Assembly (NCBI RefSeq): GCF_003347205.1
Contig: NZ_QQBJ01000033.1
Span: forward strand, 1-47,721
DNA length: 47,721 bases
From: Mycolicibacterium moriokaense
GTDB taxonomy: Bacteria > Actinomycetota > Actinomycetes > Mycobacteriales > Mycobacteriaceae
Reading direction: 5' to 3'
Part shown: in pieces, positions 16,001-24,147 of the stretch
Layout: each line of letters begins with the position of its first letter
Numbering within the stretch: position 1 is the stretch's first letter
Program-made: the position numbers and the translations under genes
The notes under the pieces: generated by a model
What the model saw: only the letters and a program-made list of their open reading frames with translations
What the model was told of the DNA's origin: nothing
The model's database searches: none

Positions 16001-18860
16001 GGCGGGTCAGCATGTCTGAGCCGACGATGTGGCAGGTGCCCTTGGTATCGCGCCGTCCTGCGGTCAGGCCTTGGGCGGAGTCGATGGTGGCCGCGTAGCC
16101 CAGCGTGACATGTTCGGCGATGTAGTCGGCGGGCAGCGTGACGATGCGTCCGCTGCGCAGGTGGCGGGCTTTCAGGCTGTGATCGGTGAGGACCTCGGTG
16201 ATGGTGTAGCGGTAGCCGTTGCGCACGAAATCGTTGCGCCCGATGGTGATTCGGCGATTGTTTTTCCGGGTGCGGATGGTGTCTCCGACGCTGGCGTGCA
16301 GCTGATCTGCCAGCACCACACGTGCCGCGGTGGCCGCGTCGGGATCGGCGGCCAGCCGGTCAGCGCGGGCGCGGGCGTTGAGCTCGTTGATGACATCGTT
16401 GGTCGGTGCGAGCAGGATGGAATCTGCGCCGGCTGCCAGATCGGCCCGCCATGCCTGATAGGCCATGTCGGCGGCGGTCTCGTCGGTGCCGACGTGGATG
16501 CGGTGGTGGTCGATGTAGAAGCCGATGCCTGCCGGGTCGGCGTCGTGCAGCGCGAGCCCGGCGGCGGCTTCGGCCGGTGACTTGAATCGCACGACTTCGC
16601 TCAACGTGAGCGCGTCGGTGGCTTCGGCGATGTCGCGCAGAACACCGCCGGCCGAGATGGACGACAACTGGCCGTCGTCACCGACCAGGCGCACGCTCGC
16701 GCCCTTGCGCAGCGCGTCGGTAATCATCGCGTCCAGGCCGGCCGTGGCGGCCTTGCCGGCCTCGTCAACGATGATGAGGGTGTCGGGACCGACCCGCTTA
16801 AACCAGTCGGGCACACCGGAGATCGCGGCCTTGTCCGGATCGGCTGACCAGACGTACTTGTCGAGGGTGTCGGTGGTGGCGCCCAGGTCGGACCCGAGCA
16901 CGATCGCGGCGTCGGCTGTCGGGGCCAAACCGATGACATGTCCGCCTGAGCTGCGCCACGCATGGGCCAACGCCGCCATGGCCGTGGTCTTGCCGGTTCC
17001 AGCGGGTGCGAGCGCGAGCGCGACACGGCGCCCGGTGCTCGCCATCTCTGAGACCAAAGCGGCCTGGCCGGGGTTGAGTGTGCGTCCGCGCGCCGCCGAA
17101 TCTGCCAGCGCCAGTTCGACATCGGCGGCGGTGGCGGCGCGGCCGTCGCGGCGATGCACCGCGGCCAGAATGCGCCGCTCGGCGGCCAGTGTGTCGCGGC
17201 TGGTGTACAGCGCCACGCCGTGGCGGGAGTAGACGCTGGCACCGTCGCGGCGACGCAACGCGACAGGCTCGCCCAATTCGGTGTCGGCGATGCGGGCGTG
17301 CGGCACCGAGAACGCGTCTGACAGAGCGGTATCGGTGAGTCGTTCGATCAATGCGACATCGTGCGCCATGCCGTGGGTTCGAGCGATTCGCAGCGCTTCG
17401 GCGCGCACGTGGTGACGCTGCCAAGTGGCCCGCGATTCCGACACCGTGGCAATCAGTTCGCCAGCACGCGACGCGACCCATTCATGGTCGACGACGGGCG
17501 TGGTGCGGGTTCGGTCGGGACCGGCCAGGACAGCGGCCAACATGCGGTGCAGCCCGTCTCGTCCGAGGACTTCGACGGCTTGGGTGCGCCACACGTGGCG
17601 CTGCTCGGCCAGCGATCGCGGCTCGTGTTTGGCCTCGCGCGATTCCAGGGTCGCCTGCTGGGCCAACGCGATGATTTCGGTGTTGGTTGGTTCGCGGCCG
17701 TGATCGGCTTGAAACTGCTTGGCGAGCTCGGCTGTGCGCGCCTTGATTGCGGCCCGCCGGCTCGACCACCGTGTCATCAGTTCTGGTGACATTCCGTCGA
17801 TCTCGCGGACGGGCCGTTTCCCTAGTCCGCGGGACTGTTCGACGAACGAGACGGCGAGCCTGTCGATCATGTGGGCTTCGAGGCGGGTGTTGTACAACTC
17901 CGAGGCCGCGACCGTGACCCGGTGCAGCGGTTGGCCGTCCAGGGCGAGCCATCGGCGCACGCCGTTGGCGTCCACATGGGACACCTTGTTGGAGATCGCG
18001 ACGTGGGTGTGTAGGTCGGGGTCGCCAGCGCGTGAGTCGCGGTGGGTGAACGCTGCGGCGATGAGTCCTTCGGTGTCGACCTGGGCGACGCCGCCGGCGC
18101 CGGTGCGGGTGAAGGTGGCTTGATCTTGCAGCCACTCGAGCACGTCGGCGACGGCGGCATCATGGGCCGCTTCAATCTGCTCGGCCACCGATAGCGGGGC
18201 GATGGCCCACAGCGCCGACACTGATTTCACCGGCGAGAATGTCAGGTCGTATCCGGCGACGGCGGTCGTGCGGGCGCGGGTGTTGCGGGCGATGAATCCG
18301 GACAGTTCGCGGTCATCGGCGGGCGGGCGGCCGTACTCCTCGGCGAACAGTTCCACAGCCACGCGGGTGCGGATCTGTGCGCGGATCTCCTGGGCGATGG
18401 TGGCGTTCCAGTGTGCGCCGTCCTCGGCGTTGTGGTCGCGGAAGGCCACCGCCAGACGCCGCGCGTACTCCGGTTCGCCGTCGCGTACCAGGAATTCACG
18501 CCCGAGTCGGCTGGCCGCGCGCCCCGAGCCCATGCTGCGGCCGATGACGTAGGTCTCGATGCGCTCGGCGTTGGGGTGCAGACCCAATCCGTAGAGGGCG
18601 CGCATCTGCGCCTCGCCGACGCCCGATCCCTCATCGACGGTCCAAATCTCTTCGCGGGCTTGCGGACTGGCTTCGCAGCGGCCGGTGTCAGACAGAGCGG
18701 CCAAGCCCCGACCCATCCACCGACCGGGCGATTCACCTTTGGCCGAGTAGTAGTCGGCCAGCGTGGACCGGCCACGCTCGGTGCTGTCGGAGGCAGCGAC
18801 CTGCCGCACCAGGTACAGGTATCCGTCCCCGGCGGTCAGCTTGTGCAGCGTCATCACCAT
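13020..18860 (-). CDS. traA: MobF relaxase-helicase (TraA/TrwC type)
   Basis: A very large conjugative relaxase (about 1946 aa; ATG at 18860 or 18854 rather than the GTG at 18869 is preferred, leading into MTLHKLTAGDGYLYL). The N-terminal TrwC domain has the nicking tyrosines in GDGYLYL (about residues 14 and 16) and the metal-binding His cluster RDSRAGDPDLHTHVAIS near residue 283. The RecD-like helicase has Walker A APAGTGKTTA (about 620) and Walker B IIVDEAGKAA (about 698). The C-terminal third contains long helices with coiled-coil character. It would nick oriT, covalently pilot the strand and unwind the plasmid. Mycobacterial and other actinobacterial conjugative plasmids encode proteins of this size. 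The frame is intact over 5.8 kb, a sign of recent function. Confidence 0.92.
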   Translation of the reverse strand: MVMTLHKLTAGDGYLYLVRQVAASDSTERGRSTLADYYSAKGESPGRWMGRGLAALSDTGRCEASPQAREEIWTVDEGSGVGEAQMRALYGLGLHPNAERIETYVIGRSMGSGRAASRLGREFLVRDGEPEYARRLAVAFRDHNAEDGAHWNATIAQEIRAQIRTRVAVELFAEEYGRPPADDRELSGFIARNTRARTTAVAGYDLTFSPVKSVSALWAIAPLSVAEQIEAAHDAAVADVLEWLQDQATFTRTGAGGVAQVDTEGLIAAAFTHRDSRAGDPDLHTHVAISNKVSHVDANGVRRWLALDGQPLHRVTVAASELYNTRLEAHMIDRLAVSFVEQSRGLGKRPVREIDGMSPELMTRWSSRRAAIKARTAELAKQFQADHGREPTNTEIIALAQQATLESREAKHEPRSLAEQRHVWRTQAVEVLGRDGLHRMLAAVLAGPDRTRTTPVVDHEWVASRAGELIATVSESRATWQRHHVRAEALRIARTHGMAHDVALIERLTDTALSDAFSVPHARIADTELGEPVALRRRDGASVYSRHGVALYTSRDTLAAERRILAAVHRRDGRAATAADVELALADSAARGRTLNPGQAALVSEMASTGRRVALALAPAGTGKTTAMAALAHAWRSSGGHVIGLAPTADAAIVLGSDLGATTDTLDKYVWSADPDKAAISGVPDWFKRVGPDTLIIVDEAGKAATAGLDAMITDALRKGASVRLVGDDGQLSSISAGGVLRDIAEATDALTLSEVVRFKSPAEAAAGLALHDADPAGIGFYIDHHRIHVGTDETAADMAYQAWRADLAAGADSILLAPTNDVINELNARARADRLAADPDAATAARVVLADQLHASVGDTIRTRKNNRRITIGRNDFVRNGYRYTITEVLTDHSLKARHLRSGRIVTLPADYIAEHVTLGYAATIDSAQGLTAGRRDTKGTCHIVGSDMLTRQHLYVAMTRATDENHLYLSTAEGDPHRLLSPKATHPDTAVDVLTRALARDGAQVSATTEARRAEDPATRLQAAADMFYDALGVAAENQLGAGARDQLDAIADDVIPRLSQREAWPVLRRNLSVLALGGADPRELLTEALAKGNVDDAADPAAVLDHRIDPAGTHSAGIGVLRWLPAIPPALADDPHWGAYLTRREQLVQGLADQIRERARAWTNATAPAWARPLITVNPALTAEIAVFRSATGVEDADTRLTGARQYPVRTRAVQATLQRYAAADIGRRSADTTRWNDLIDAIDPRLRADAYWPQLAAQLAQATRTTADLRQIITTAARQGPLPDELPAAALWWRIAGALSPTATLATTHSRLRPAWITDVDAAFGAALTETITSDPAWPGLVAAISAADPATWTPRDLLHVAAEHLADAADADHPIPPGDYARLITYTVDAFTHRLQARLGIDVEDLPTPADAPPHPDEEALFPPDPENPFADVDQAAPFDDHYDAAPTDGSCEYGSEGFGDLQFEDLSANRPVPELGISMNLVTALQQEYREVCESIKTLDAEIRAGNGPAMRAAADELVQMRRQVDADRPYGHAVAAVMEQWADADAAYNDTLRLIEHARTQLDLLRTNPDADELDIASAQADLAFHTRHLPEQPPSHQFHQAFAEAQAARTAAASGHKIVTEHDIAAARRDAERADLAARALLRDRRQALRRKLDRAERDVAGAFAAAQTATSDTLEQLLKSARAEVAMLQVAGDADHTRTPLLIPTAALAAHEPHTADRLKSLAAQPYRLSVVRADATDREIAAALYTLRSMANANDRKVLWLSTTDASAAPARDAELADTITTLRHAHHQISYQQWALPPGAIVIIDDPATAEPNQLADIAAHAASANARVILLDHGASRGASSAALHLLTHSLPWNITLTADPSAPEASILNPTPAVILADRLGRTHLGEEWRQVLTHYDTAARAVRAAQRRQTALGWSVSAAEDPKHILDAGIDD

Positions 18861-19181
18861 GACGGGCACGCAGGCGTCCGCATGCGCCGCACGCTACGAA
18901 CTCGGCGGTTAGCGAAGCCACCACCAAACCGGAGGTTCTTAGAAAAGTCTCAGACGGCGGGTTTTCCTGAGTGCAAGAGGTGTGTGGTCTGTCGTTGGAC
19001 TACGCAGAGGGGTCGTTGGGCAGGGAGCTGGGGGGGTGAGCGGGAGTGGTGAGAGGAGTGGGCAGCGGTGTGGTGAGGGCAGAGACGGTGGTGCGGCAGG
19101 AGCGACGGCGAAAAATTGGTGAACGGCGAATGTGGCTGTGGTGGTGGCCCGGTCGGCCCGCAGGCTTCTAGGGTCCCGACC
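18861..19181. other. Candidate oriT region
   Basis: This 320-bp interval separates the relaxase (minus) from its accessory gene (plus), the usual place for oriT in MobF systems. The plus strand from about 18960 to 19110 is strikingly G/T-rich, and the short AT-rich segment TTCTTAGAAAAGTCTCAG lies at 18937-18954. No perfect hairpin or known nic site is identified, so the call rests on position and base composition. Confidence 0.35.
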
Positions 19182-19655
19182 ATGACAACACCACGGATAT
19201 CGAAGCTTGCGGCCCGCAAGCGCGCCCATGAAGCGTCTCGCCGAGCCAACGAGGCCCGCGCCGCGAAGGAGAAGGCCAACATCGACGATGCCGCGGAGAT
19301 TCTCGTCGCGGTCGGCAAGATCGCCGAAGTCGAGACCTGGAAGAAGGAGCGCCTGGCCCAGCTGCGCCAGCAGCTCGACGTCGAAGTCGCCAAGAAGGTG
19401 GATGCGCAGCGCGCCAGGGGCGGCGCGGCGGTCGTGCGTATGCAAGGCCGCGGCGAGACGCTGACGACGATCGCCGCGCGCACCGAACTGGGGATCGGAA
19501 TCGTTCGTACGATGCTGCGGCACGGACCGAGGCCTGAGAAGCCCACGGCCAGTGTTGATTCGCATGCACTAGGTGAGGGTGCAGTGGCCGGTGGACCGGT
19601 GAGGGTTGTTGACCCTTACATCAGTGAGCCGCCGGCCGACGCGGCGTCGGCGTGA
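19182..19655 (+). CDS. Relaxosome accessory / plasmid mobilisation-associated protein
   Basis: A 157-aa protein, MTTPRISKLAARKRAHEASR..., with an unusually long charged N-terminal helix (residues 8-85, Ala/Lys/Glu/Arg-rich, probable coiled coil) and a helix-turn-helix-like segment near 95-115 (RGETLTTIAARTELGIGIVRTML). It lies divergent from the relaxase across the candidate oriT, as accessory DNA-bending or relaxosome proteins do. A start at 19116 would add an unlikely Gly/Cys-rich leader. Function is inferred from position. Bases 19656-19984 after it show no gene. Confidence 0.55.
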   Translation: MTTPRISKLAARKRAHEASRRANEARAAKEKANIDDAAEILVAVGKIAEVETWKKERLAQLRQQLDVEVAKKVDAQRARGGAAVVRMQGRGETLTTIAARTELGIGIVRTMLRHGPRPEKPTASVDSHALGEGAVAGGPVRVVDPYISEPPADAASA

Positions 19656-19984
19656 TGTGCGGCGGGCTTTGAGGCGTGGTGAGGCGAGGTCGTCGGTGCG
19701 CGGGATGAGCGGGCCTGGCGGCGTTGGTCGGCTCGTGCGTGCTGTGTCATGCCAGTCCACCGCGACGCAGGTCGGGGATGTGGGCGGACAAGCCGTTTCA
19801 GCATCGTGCGGTGAGAAGCGCTTAATGGGCACGCCTGCAAGGCGTCTGGCCAGGTGTCCTCTGGGTGCTCGGTGTGGCGGCGGTTGCAGGACCACACAGG
19901 ACCTTGGGAAGCGTCACAACGGCGCTGGAGGCTGGCCGCGCTGAGCGCTCTGAATGTCAGCTCTGAGGGTTAGGTTCATCGGCC

Positions 19985-20489
19985 ATGAGAAGCGCGGAGC
20001 AAGTGATCGTTGATCGGCGTGTGCACGCTGTGGAGATCGCCCGCCTTCACAGCCACGTCGTCTGCGGGCCAACGGCTTCGGATTGCAACATCTGGGCCGG
20101 CGCGATCGGCGCCGATGGCTACGGTGGCTTTTACCTCACTCGGGAGGGGGCGGGGTTGTGTCTTCGCCCGCACCGCTACGCGTTGGCGATCGTGTCGGGC
20201 GTGGTGGCCGCTGGGGTGCTCGGGTTACACGAGTGCGACAACCCGGTGTGCGTCAAGGTCGAGGCCGCGTCTGACCCGCACCAGCATGTCGTTTTCCGGT
20301 TCGCAGGGCGACAACACGGACCGCATGGCGCGGATGCGCCGCGGTGGCGGCCGATATGCGTTGCGACGCTTTGATAGTCGCGGCGTGCGGCGTGAACGGT
20401 CGGTGGCGTTGCGCGAAGCGGTGCGTCACGGCTGGGACGACGCTGCGGTGCAGGCGGCGCTACTTGGCGACCAGGCCACATTGTGGTGA
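19985..20489 (+). pseudogene. HNH endonuclease-like gene with a +1 frameshift
   Basis: The first frame (MRSAEQVIVDRRVHAVEIAR to KVEAASDPHQHVV) has the HNH signature LHECDNPVCVKV with an upstream Cys/Trp core (SDCNIWAGAIGADGYGGF). At a T4 run (20292-20295) the natural sequence continues one base on, SGSQGDNTDRMARMRRGGGR, to DQATLW and TGA at 20489. Removing one T gives a continuous 167-aa protein; the typical family ending (HVV-G-Q-DN-RM) crosses the junction exactly. Such small HNH proteins are common on actinobacterial phages and plasmids. It is either mutated or carries a sequence error. Confidence 0.65.
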
Positions 20490-20623
20490 GATCCGACAGT
20501 ACCCGTTGAAGGTCGGTCAGCGTGTGGCCGGATGTGGCGAGCTGGGCGGTGTGGGGCGCGGTGTCGCAGCGGCGAGCTGGAGGCGCTGAGAGGGTGCGGC
20601 AGTGGGGGATTGGCCGCGGGCGC

Positions 20624-20758
20624 TTAGCCGCGTTGCAGGAGCACCGCGTCGCGAGGCGGTGCCACCGTCTTGGTGTCGAACCACACGGGCACCGCGGCGA
20701 CGCCGGCTGTGCGGGCCCAGTAGGTGCGGTGCTGACCGATCGTTTTCGCGGTGTCCAT
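20624..20758 (-). CDS. Possible 44-aa protein or remnant
   Basis: The frame MDTAKTIGQHRTYWARTAGV, AAVPVWFDTKTVAPPRDAVL, LQRG reads like a folded fragment and lies in an otherwise gene-free stretch (20490-20884). No ribosome site is clear and no family is recognised; it may be a piece of a longer decayed gene. Confidence 0.25.
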   Translation of the reverse strand: MDTAKTIGQHRTYWARTAGVAAVPVWFDTKTVAPPRDAVLLQRG

Positions 20759-20884
20759 GACCGCTCGTGCAACGCGCAGCGGGTTGCTGTAGCTAAGGAG
20801 CTTGCAACAGTGTCGCGAAAACGTGATCGACTATCCGGCTGCGATCGGAGGACCGGAACGTCGCGTTTTCATCGGCAGTCCTTC

Positions 20885-20906
20885 ATGGATAACGAATGTT
20901 ATCCAT
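20885..20906. promoter_or_regulatory. Perfect palindrome near the end of the second integrase
   Basis: ATGGATAAC (20885-20893) and GTTATCCAT (20898-20906) form a 9-bp inverted repeat with a 4-base loop. No T-run follows, so an operator or recombinase site is as likely as a terminator. Confidence 0.4.
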
Positions 20907-20995
20907 CAAAGACGGCACCCGGATCATATCGCCACGAAGGCGGTCGACGGCTTTAGACGTGGACCACCCTAAGTACGGGGGACGCCTCCGGAGAG

Positions 20996-22187
20996 TTACC
21001 CTACCTCCGCCGAGGGCGGTATGTGGTCGTGATCTTCGCTGTTCAGACGGGTTTTTGGGAGGAAACTCGCACCGGCTCCCGTACTTCTTGCCCACGTCGT
21101 GCCCACTGTCTTTGGAGCGTAGGCGGCGTCCAAGTTCGACGCCACATCGTCGAGGTCGGAATCGAATAGGTCGGCGTAGACATCGAGAGTCACTTTCGCG
21201 CTGCGGTGTCCCAGCATGCGTTGTAACGCCAGTACGTTGGCTCCGGCCGATACCGCCAACGAAGCACAGGTATGTCGCAAATCGTGCGGAGTAATCGTGG
21301 GCAACCCGGCTCGTCGCAACGCTGCGGCGAACCAGCCAGTGGAGGAGCGCGGACGAGGGATGTAGCCGTCATCAGGGCCAGGGAAGATCAAGGCGTCGCG
21401 TGCCTTGCCCACACAGAGACGTGACAAGTCACCGAGGAGAAATTCAGGGACTGGCACTGACCTCGCCCGGCGCTCCTTCGTGGGTCCACCCTGATGGCGG
21501 CCTCCGATTTCCACGGCGTTGATCGAGACGAGAACCCGGCGTCGAAGGAAGTCGACGTCGCCGACCCGTAGTGCAATGGCCTCACCCCACCGCAGGCCAC
21601 AGAACGCCAACAGCAGCACCAAAACTCGGTGCTCACCCGCCTCGACACCAAGTGCGTGCACGTCCGACGCCGTCAGGTAGCAGTGTCGGCGCGCGACCCG
21701 GCGTGGCAGGTTCTCAACGCCGCGGGCTGGATTGATGACCATCCGGTGGGCCTTGACCGCATCGCTCAAGATTCCCGACAGCACCGCATGCGCACGACGA
21801 ACCGTGGTCGTCCCATGACCGCGACGTGCCATCGCCGTGATCCATGCCTCGACCTCGATCGTGGTGATTCCGGCGATGTCCCGCATCGCCCAGATCGGCT
21901 GAACATGTGTCCGCCAGGAGGACTCCAGGGTGCGGTAGTGAGACTGTGCGGTAAGTTGCTTCTTCTTGTCCAGCCATGCCTGCGCAAGCTCGTCTACTGT
22001 GAACACGCCCTGCAGCCGTAGACACGAAGGTGCCCAGGGCTTTTCGTGCGTCGATAGTTGCGGCGAACGCCCTGGCGTCTCGCTTCGTCGCAAACCCGCG
22101 CTTATCGGTCTGCCGTCGGTCCGGTGTTCGATAACGCACGCGCCACCGCCGTCCCGACTTGGTCTCATACGCTTCCACCGTCGCCAT
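20996..22187 (-). pseudogene. int: Tyrosine integrase broken by one extra base
   Basis: The true start is ATG 22187 (MATVEAYETKSGRRWRVRYR), with GGAGG 8 bases upstream; an Arm-binding domain follows (DKRGFATKRDARAFAATI). At 22002-22003 (AA on the plus strand) one surplus base throws the frame; skipping it joins TAAGR to VTVDELAQAWLDKKK and restores a 396-aa integrase. The rest is intact with catalytic Arg in CGLRWGEAIAL, the HDLRHTC box, GHRSAKVTLDVY and the nucleophilic Tyr therein. It differs clearly from the integrase at 446-1786. As written the protein is not made in full. It probably once integrated the plasmid module. Confidence 0.8.
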
Positions 22188-22767
22188 TGACTTGCCTCCA
22201 GACGCGCCGCCTTGCCAACAAAAATGCAACGCTGACGGCGACCGAACTATTCCAGCGTGGAGCTGTCAAGGATCCGACAAACAAGTTGCGCGGCAACGAC
22301 TTACGGGCTAGTCGGATGTGTCGGGCGTTGAGCATCCGGCCGACGGATGTACATTGTTCTCTAGCAAGGCCGAGCCGCCGAGTCCGGCGGCACCGCGTAG
22401 CTCAGTAGTCGGTTTTGAAATCACGTCGACCGATGAGCCGGCCGGCAGGGGGTAGGACTTAAGGTCTGCGTTGAGGAATCGACCTCACGCTCGCGAGTTC
22501 CGGACTTGCCGCTGATGTACTTGTCGAGTGTTGTTTTTCATGGTTCCCGCCTGGCCGGTTCATCGCGACGCACCGGCGAGCGGATACTCGCACGAAAATT
22601 GTCGAACGCCGGGAAAGCGAACACGCGGTGGGCTGAAATGTAACTGAGCGGATCACGGTTATCCGATGTTGACGAGGTGAGATTGTCGCTGTATTCGCCC
22701 GCGGGTACCAGCGGCAAATCAGCCGCCGGCGACGTCGCAGCAGTTGGCTAGGTAGGCGTCCACTGCT
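22188..22767. other. Boundary region without a supported gene
   Basis: This stretch lies upstream of the broken integrase, where its attachment site could be. A GTAGCTCAG at about 22398-22406 recalls a tRNA D-arm but no cloverleaf can be folded. No frame looks coding. Confidence 0.4.
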
Positions 22768-22938
22768 ATGGTTCAGAGCATGGCTCTGCTTAGCAGAAAC
22801 AGCTGGCCAGATGCTGGCATCGTCATGTTGCTACGAGACGAGATCGAGAACTCCGAGCGTGAGCATCTCGACGAGTCCGCGCACAGCCGTCCGGGCGCGG
22901 CGCTTCGACTCGAGCAGATGTTCGTGGCCGACCACTAG
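22768..22938 (+). CDS. Small hypothetical protein at the start of the catabolic region
   Basis: A 56-aa frame, MVQSMALLSRNSWPDAGIVM, LLRDEIENSEREHLDESAHS, RPGAALRLEQMFVADH. The charged helical middle looks like a natural protein segment. It could be the tail of a decayed regulator. It is followed by another 54-aa frame and then the SDR gene in the same direction. Confidence 0.3.
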   Translation: MVQSMALLSRNSWPDAGIVMLLRDEIENSEREHLDESAHSRPGAALRLEQMFVADH

Positions 22939-22973
22939 CTACGTCCCGAAACATCGCGGAGACAGACAAACTG

Positions 22974-23138
22974 ATGAAATATCCGACCTGCACGCAGCAG
23001 GGCATGAGTGGTTATGAAGACAGGGCCCTGCTCGCAGGTGCGGTTGTGTCGTGTAACGGACACTACGCTTTCGGCCTGGCGGACCTCACTGATGCCGACC
23101 CCACCCGTTGTTCGTCCTCAATCCGCTGCCGTGGCTGA
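22974..23138 (+). CDS. Possible short protein overlapping the SDR start
   Basis: A 54-aa frame (MKYPTCTQQGMSGYEDRALL, AGAVVSCNGHYAFGLADLTD) whose first 40 residues look natural, the rest not. It may be a remnant interrupted where the SDR gene begins; if translated, it would couple to a GTG start of the SDR at 23131. Confidence 0.2.
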   Translation: MKYPTCTQQGMSGYEDRALLAGAVVSCNGHYAFGLADLTDADPTRCSSSIRCRG

Positions 23139-23874
23139 CCGGGACCCGTTCGACATCGCCGGCAACGTCATCGTGGTAACCGGGGGCGCCAATGGCATAG
23201 GTGATGAAGTGGTTGCAGATCTCGTGAACGCTGGCGCCAACGTAGTGGTGGCCGACCTCGCGCCACCCCCCGGCCGGCCGACGGTGATCTATCATCGTGC
23301 GGACGTCACCGACGAAGACGCGCTCGCAGATCTCGTCAACGACACCGTGGAGCGCTTCGGCCAGATAGACGGCTTGGTCAATTGCGCTGCGATGTATAAG
23401 GCGCTCGGCTCCAAGAAGTCCTTGGAAGAATTGACCATCCAAGAATGGGACGACGTCCTACGCATCAATGTGCGGGGTACGTGGCAAGCGATGAAAGCCA
23501 TTCTGCCAGCGGTGCCAGCGCGGGGCGGTCGCGTTGTGAACGTTTCCTCGTCGACCGCGCGGACGGGAACGCTCGGTTTTCCGCATTACATCGCCTCCAA
23601 GGCTGCAGTCGAGGGCCTCACCCGCGCTGCGGCCCGAGAGCTGGGCGCGCGTGGAATTACCGTCAACGCAGTCGCCCCAGGGCTCGTGGACGACGAGGCC
23701 ACAAACGAACTCAACGATCCCATCTACGTCGCGCAGGCGGTCAACCGCCGATCAATCAAGCGGACGCTTTTCCCGGCGGATGTCGCGTCCGTGGTGCGAT
23801 TTCTATGCAGCGGCGGCAGCGCGTTCATCACCGGTCAAGTCCTGATCGTCGATGGCGGGGGAGTATTTGTCTGA
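23092..23874 (+). CDS. Short-chain dehydrogenase/reductase
   Basis: A 260-aa classical SDR (ATG 23092, MPTPPVVRPQ; GTG 23131 is an alternative nearer the fold). The NAD(P) glycine motif VTGGANGIG, the LVNCAAMY variant of NNAG, the catalytic Ser in VNVSSSTA, and YIASK (YxxxK) are all present, with C-terminal GQVLIVDGGG. It likely oxidises a diol or alcohol, for example a cis-dihydrodiol formed by a Rieske oxygenase. It precedes the Rieske gene at 24148 by 270 bp, separated by an operator-like palindrome, so it may have its own promoter. Substrate cannot be read from the sequence. Confidence 0.85.
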   Translation: MPTPPVVRPQSAAVADRDPFDIAGNVIVVTGGANGIGDEVVADLVNAGANVVVADLAPPPGRPTVIYHRADVTDEDALADLVNDTVERFGQIDGLVNCAAMYKALGSKKSLEELTIQEWDDVLRINVRGTWQAMKAILPAVPARGGRVVNVSSSTARTGTLGFPHYIASKAAVEGLTRAAARELGARGITVNAVAPGLVDDEATNELNDPIYVAQAVNRRSIKRTLFPADVASVVRFLCSGGSAFITGQVLIVDGGGVFV

Positions 23875-24060
23875 GTCTCGACCTACCGTGAGGTCTGACA
23901 AAGAAAGTCGCCGTCCATAATCCCCTCCGCGGTGCAAGTCTGCGCTCGCCCACACCGCTGACGGCAGAGTCCGGTCCCGGTGTCTTTGACGGGCCGTGCA
24001 ACATCGGCGCAGGCCTTCCACCAATGCCCACGACGTCGAGCGAGGCGGCTGGTTGGTCCT

Positions 24061-24078
24061 TAATACCTAATGGTATTA
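24061..24078. promoter_or_regulatory. Palindromic operator upstream of the Rieske operon
   Basis: TAATACC (24061-24067), spacer TAAT, GGTATTA (24072-24078): a perfect 7-bp inverted repeat 70 bp before the Rieske start, in an AT-rich pocket. A FadR-type GntR protein encoded at 27618-28358 is the natural candidate binder. Confidence 0.5.
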
Positions 24079-24147
24079 CTATTAGGGCAATTCGATCGGG
24101 CGTGAACGGCCGATGGTGGGAGAGAAAGAGAAGTAGCTGAGGTAAAG

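Noticed and set aside
20176-20772. 198-codon minus frame across the HNH gene
   Set aside because: Opposite to a gene with a clear HNH motif; Pro/Arg-rich shadow composition.
22395-22440. tRNA-like GTAGCTCAG box
   Set aside because: No acceptor stem, anticodon arm or T-loop can be folded around it.
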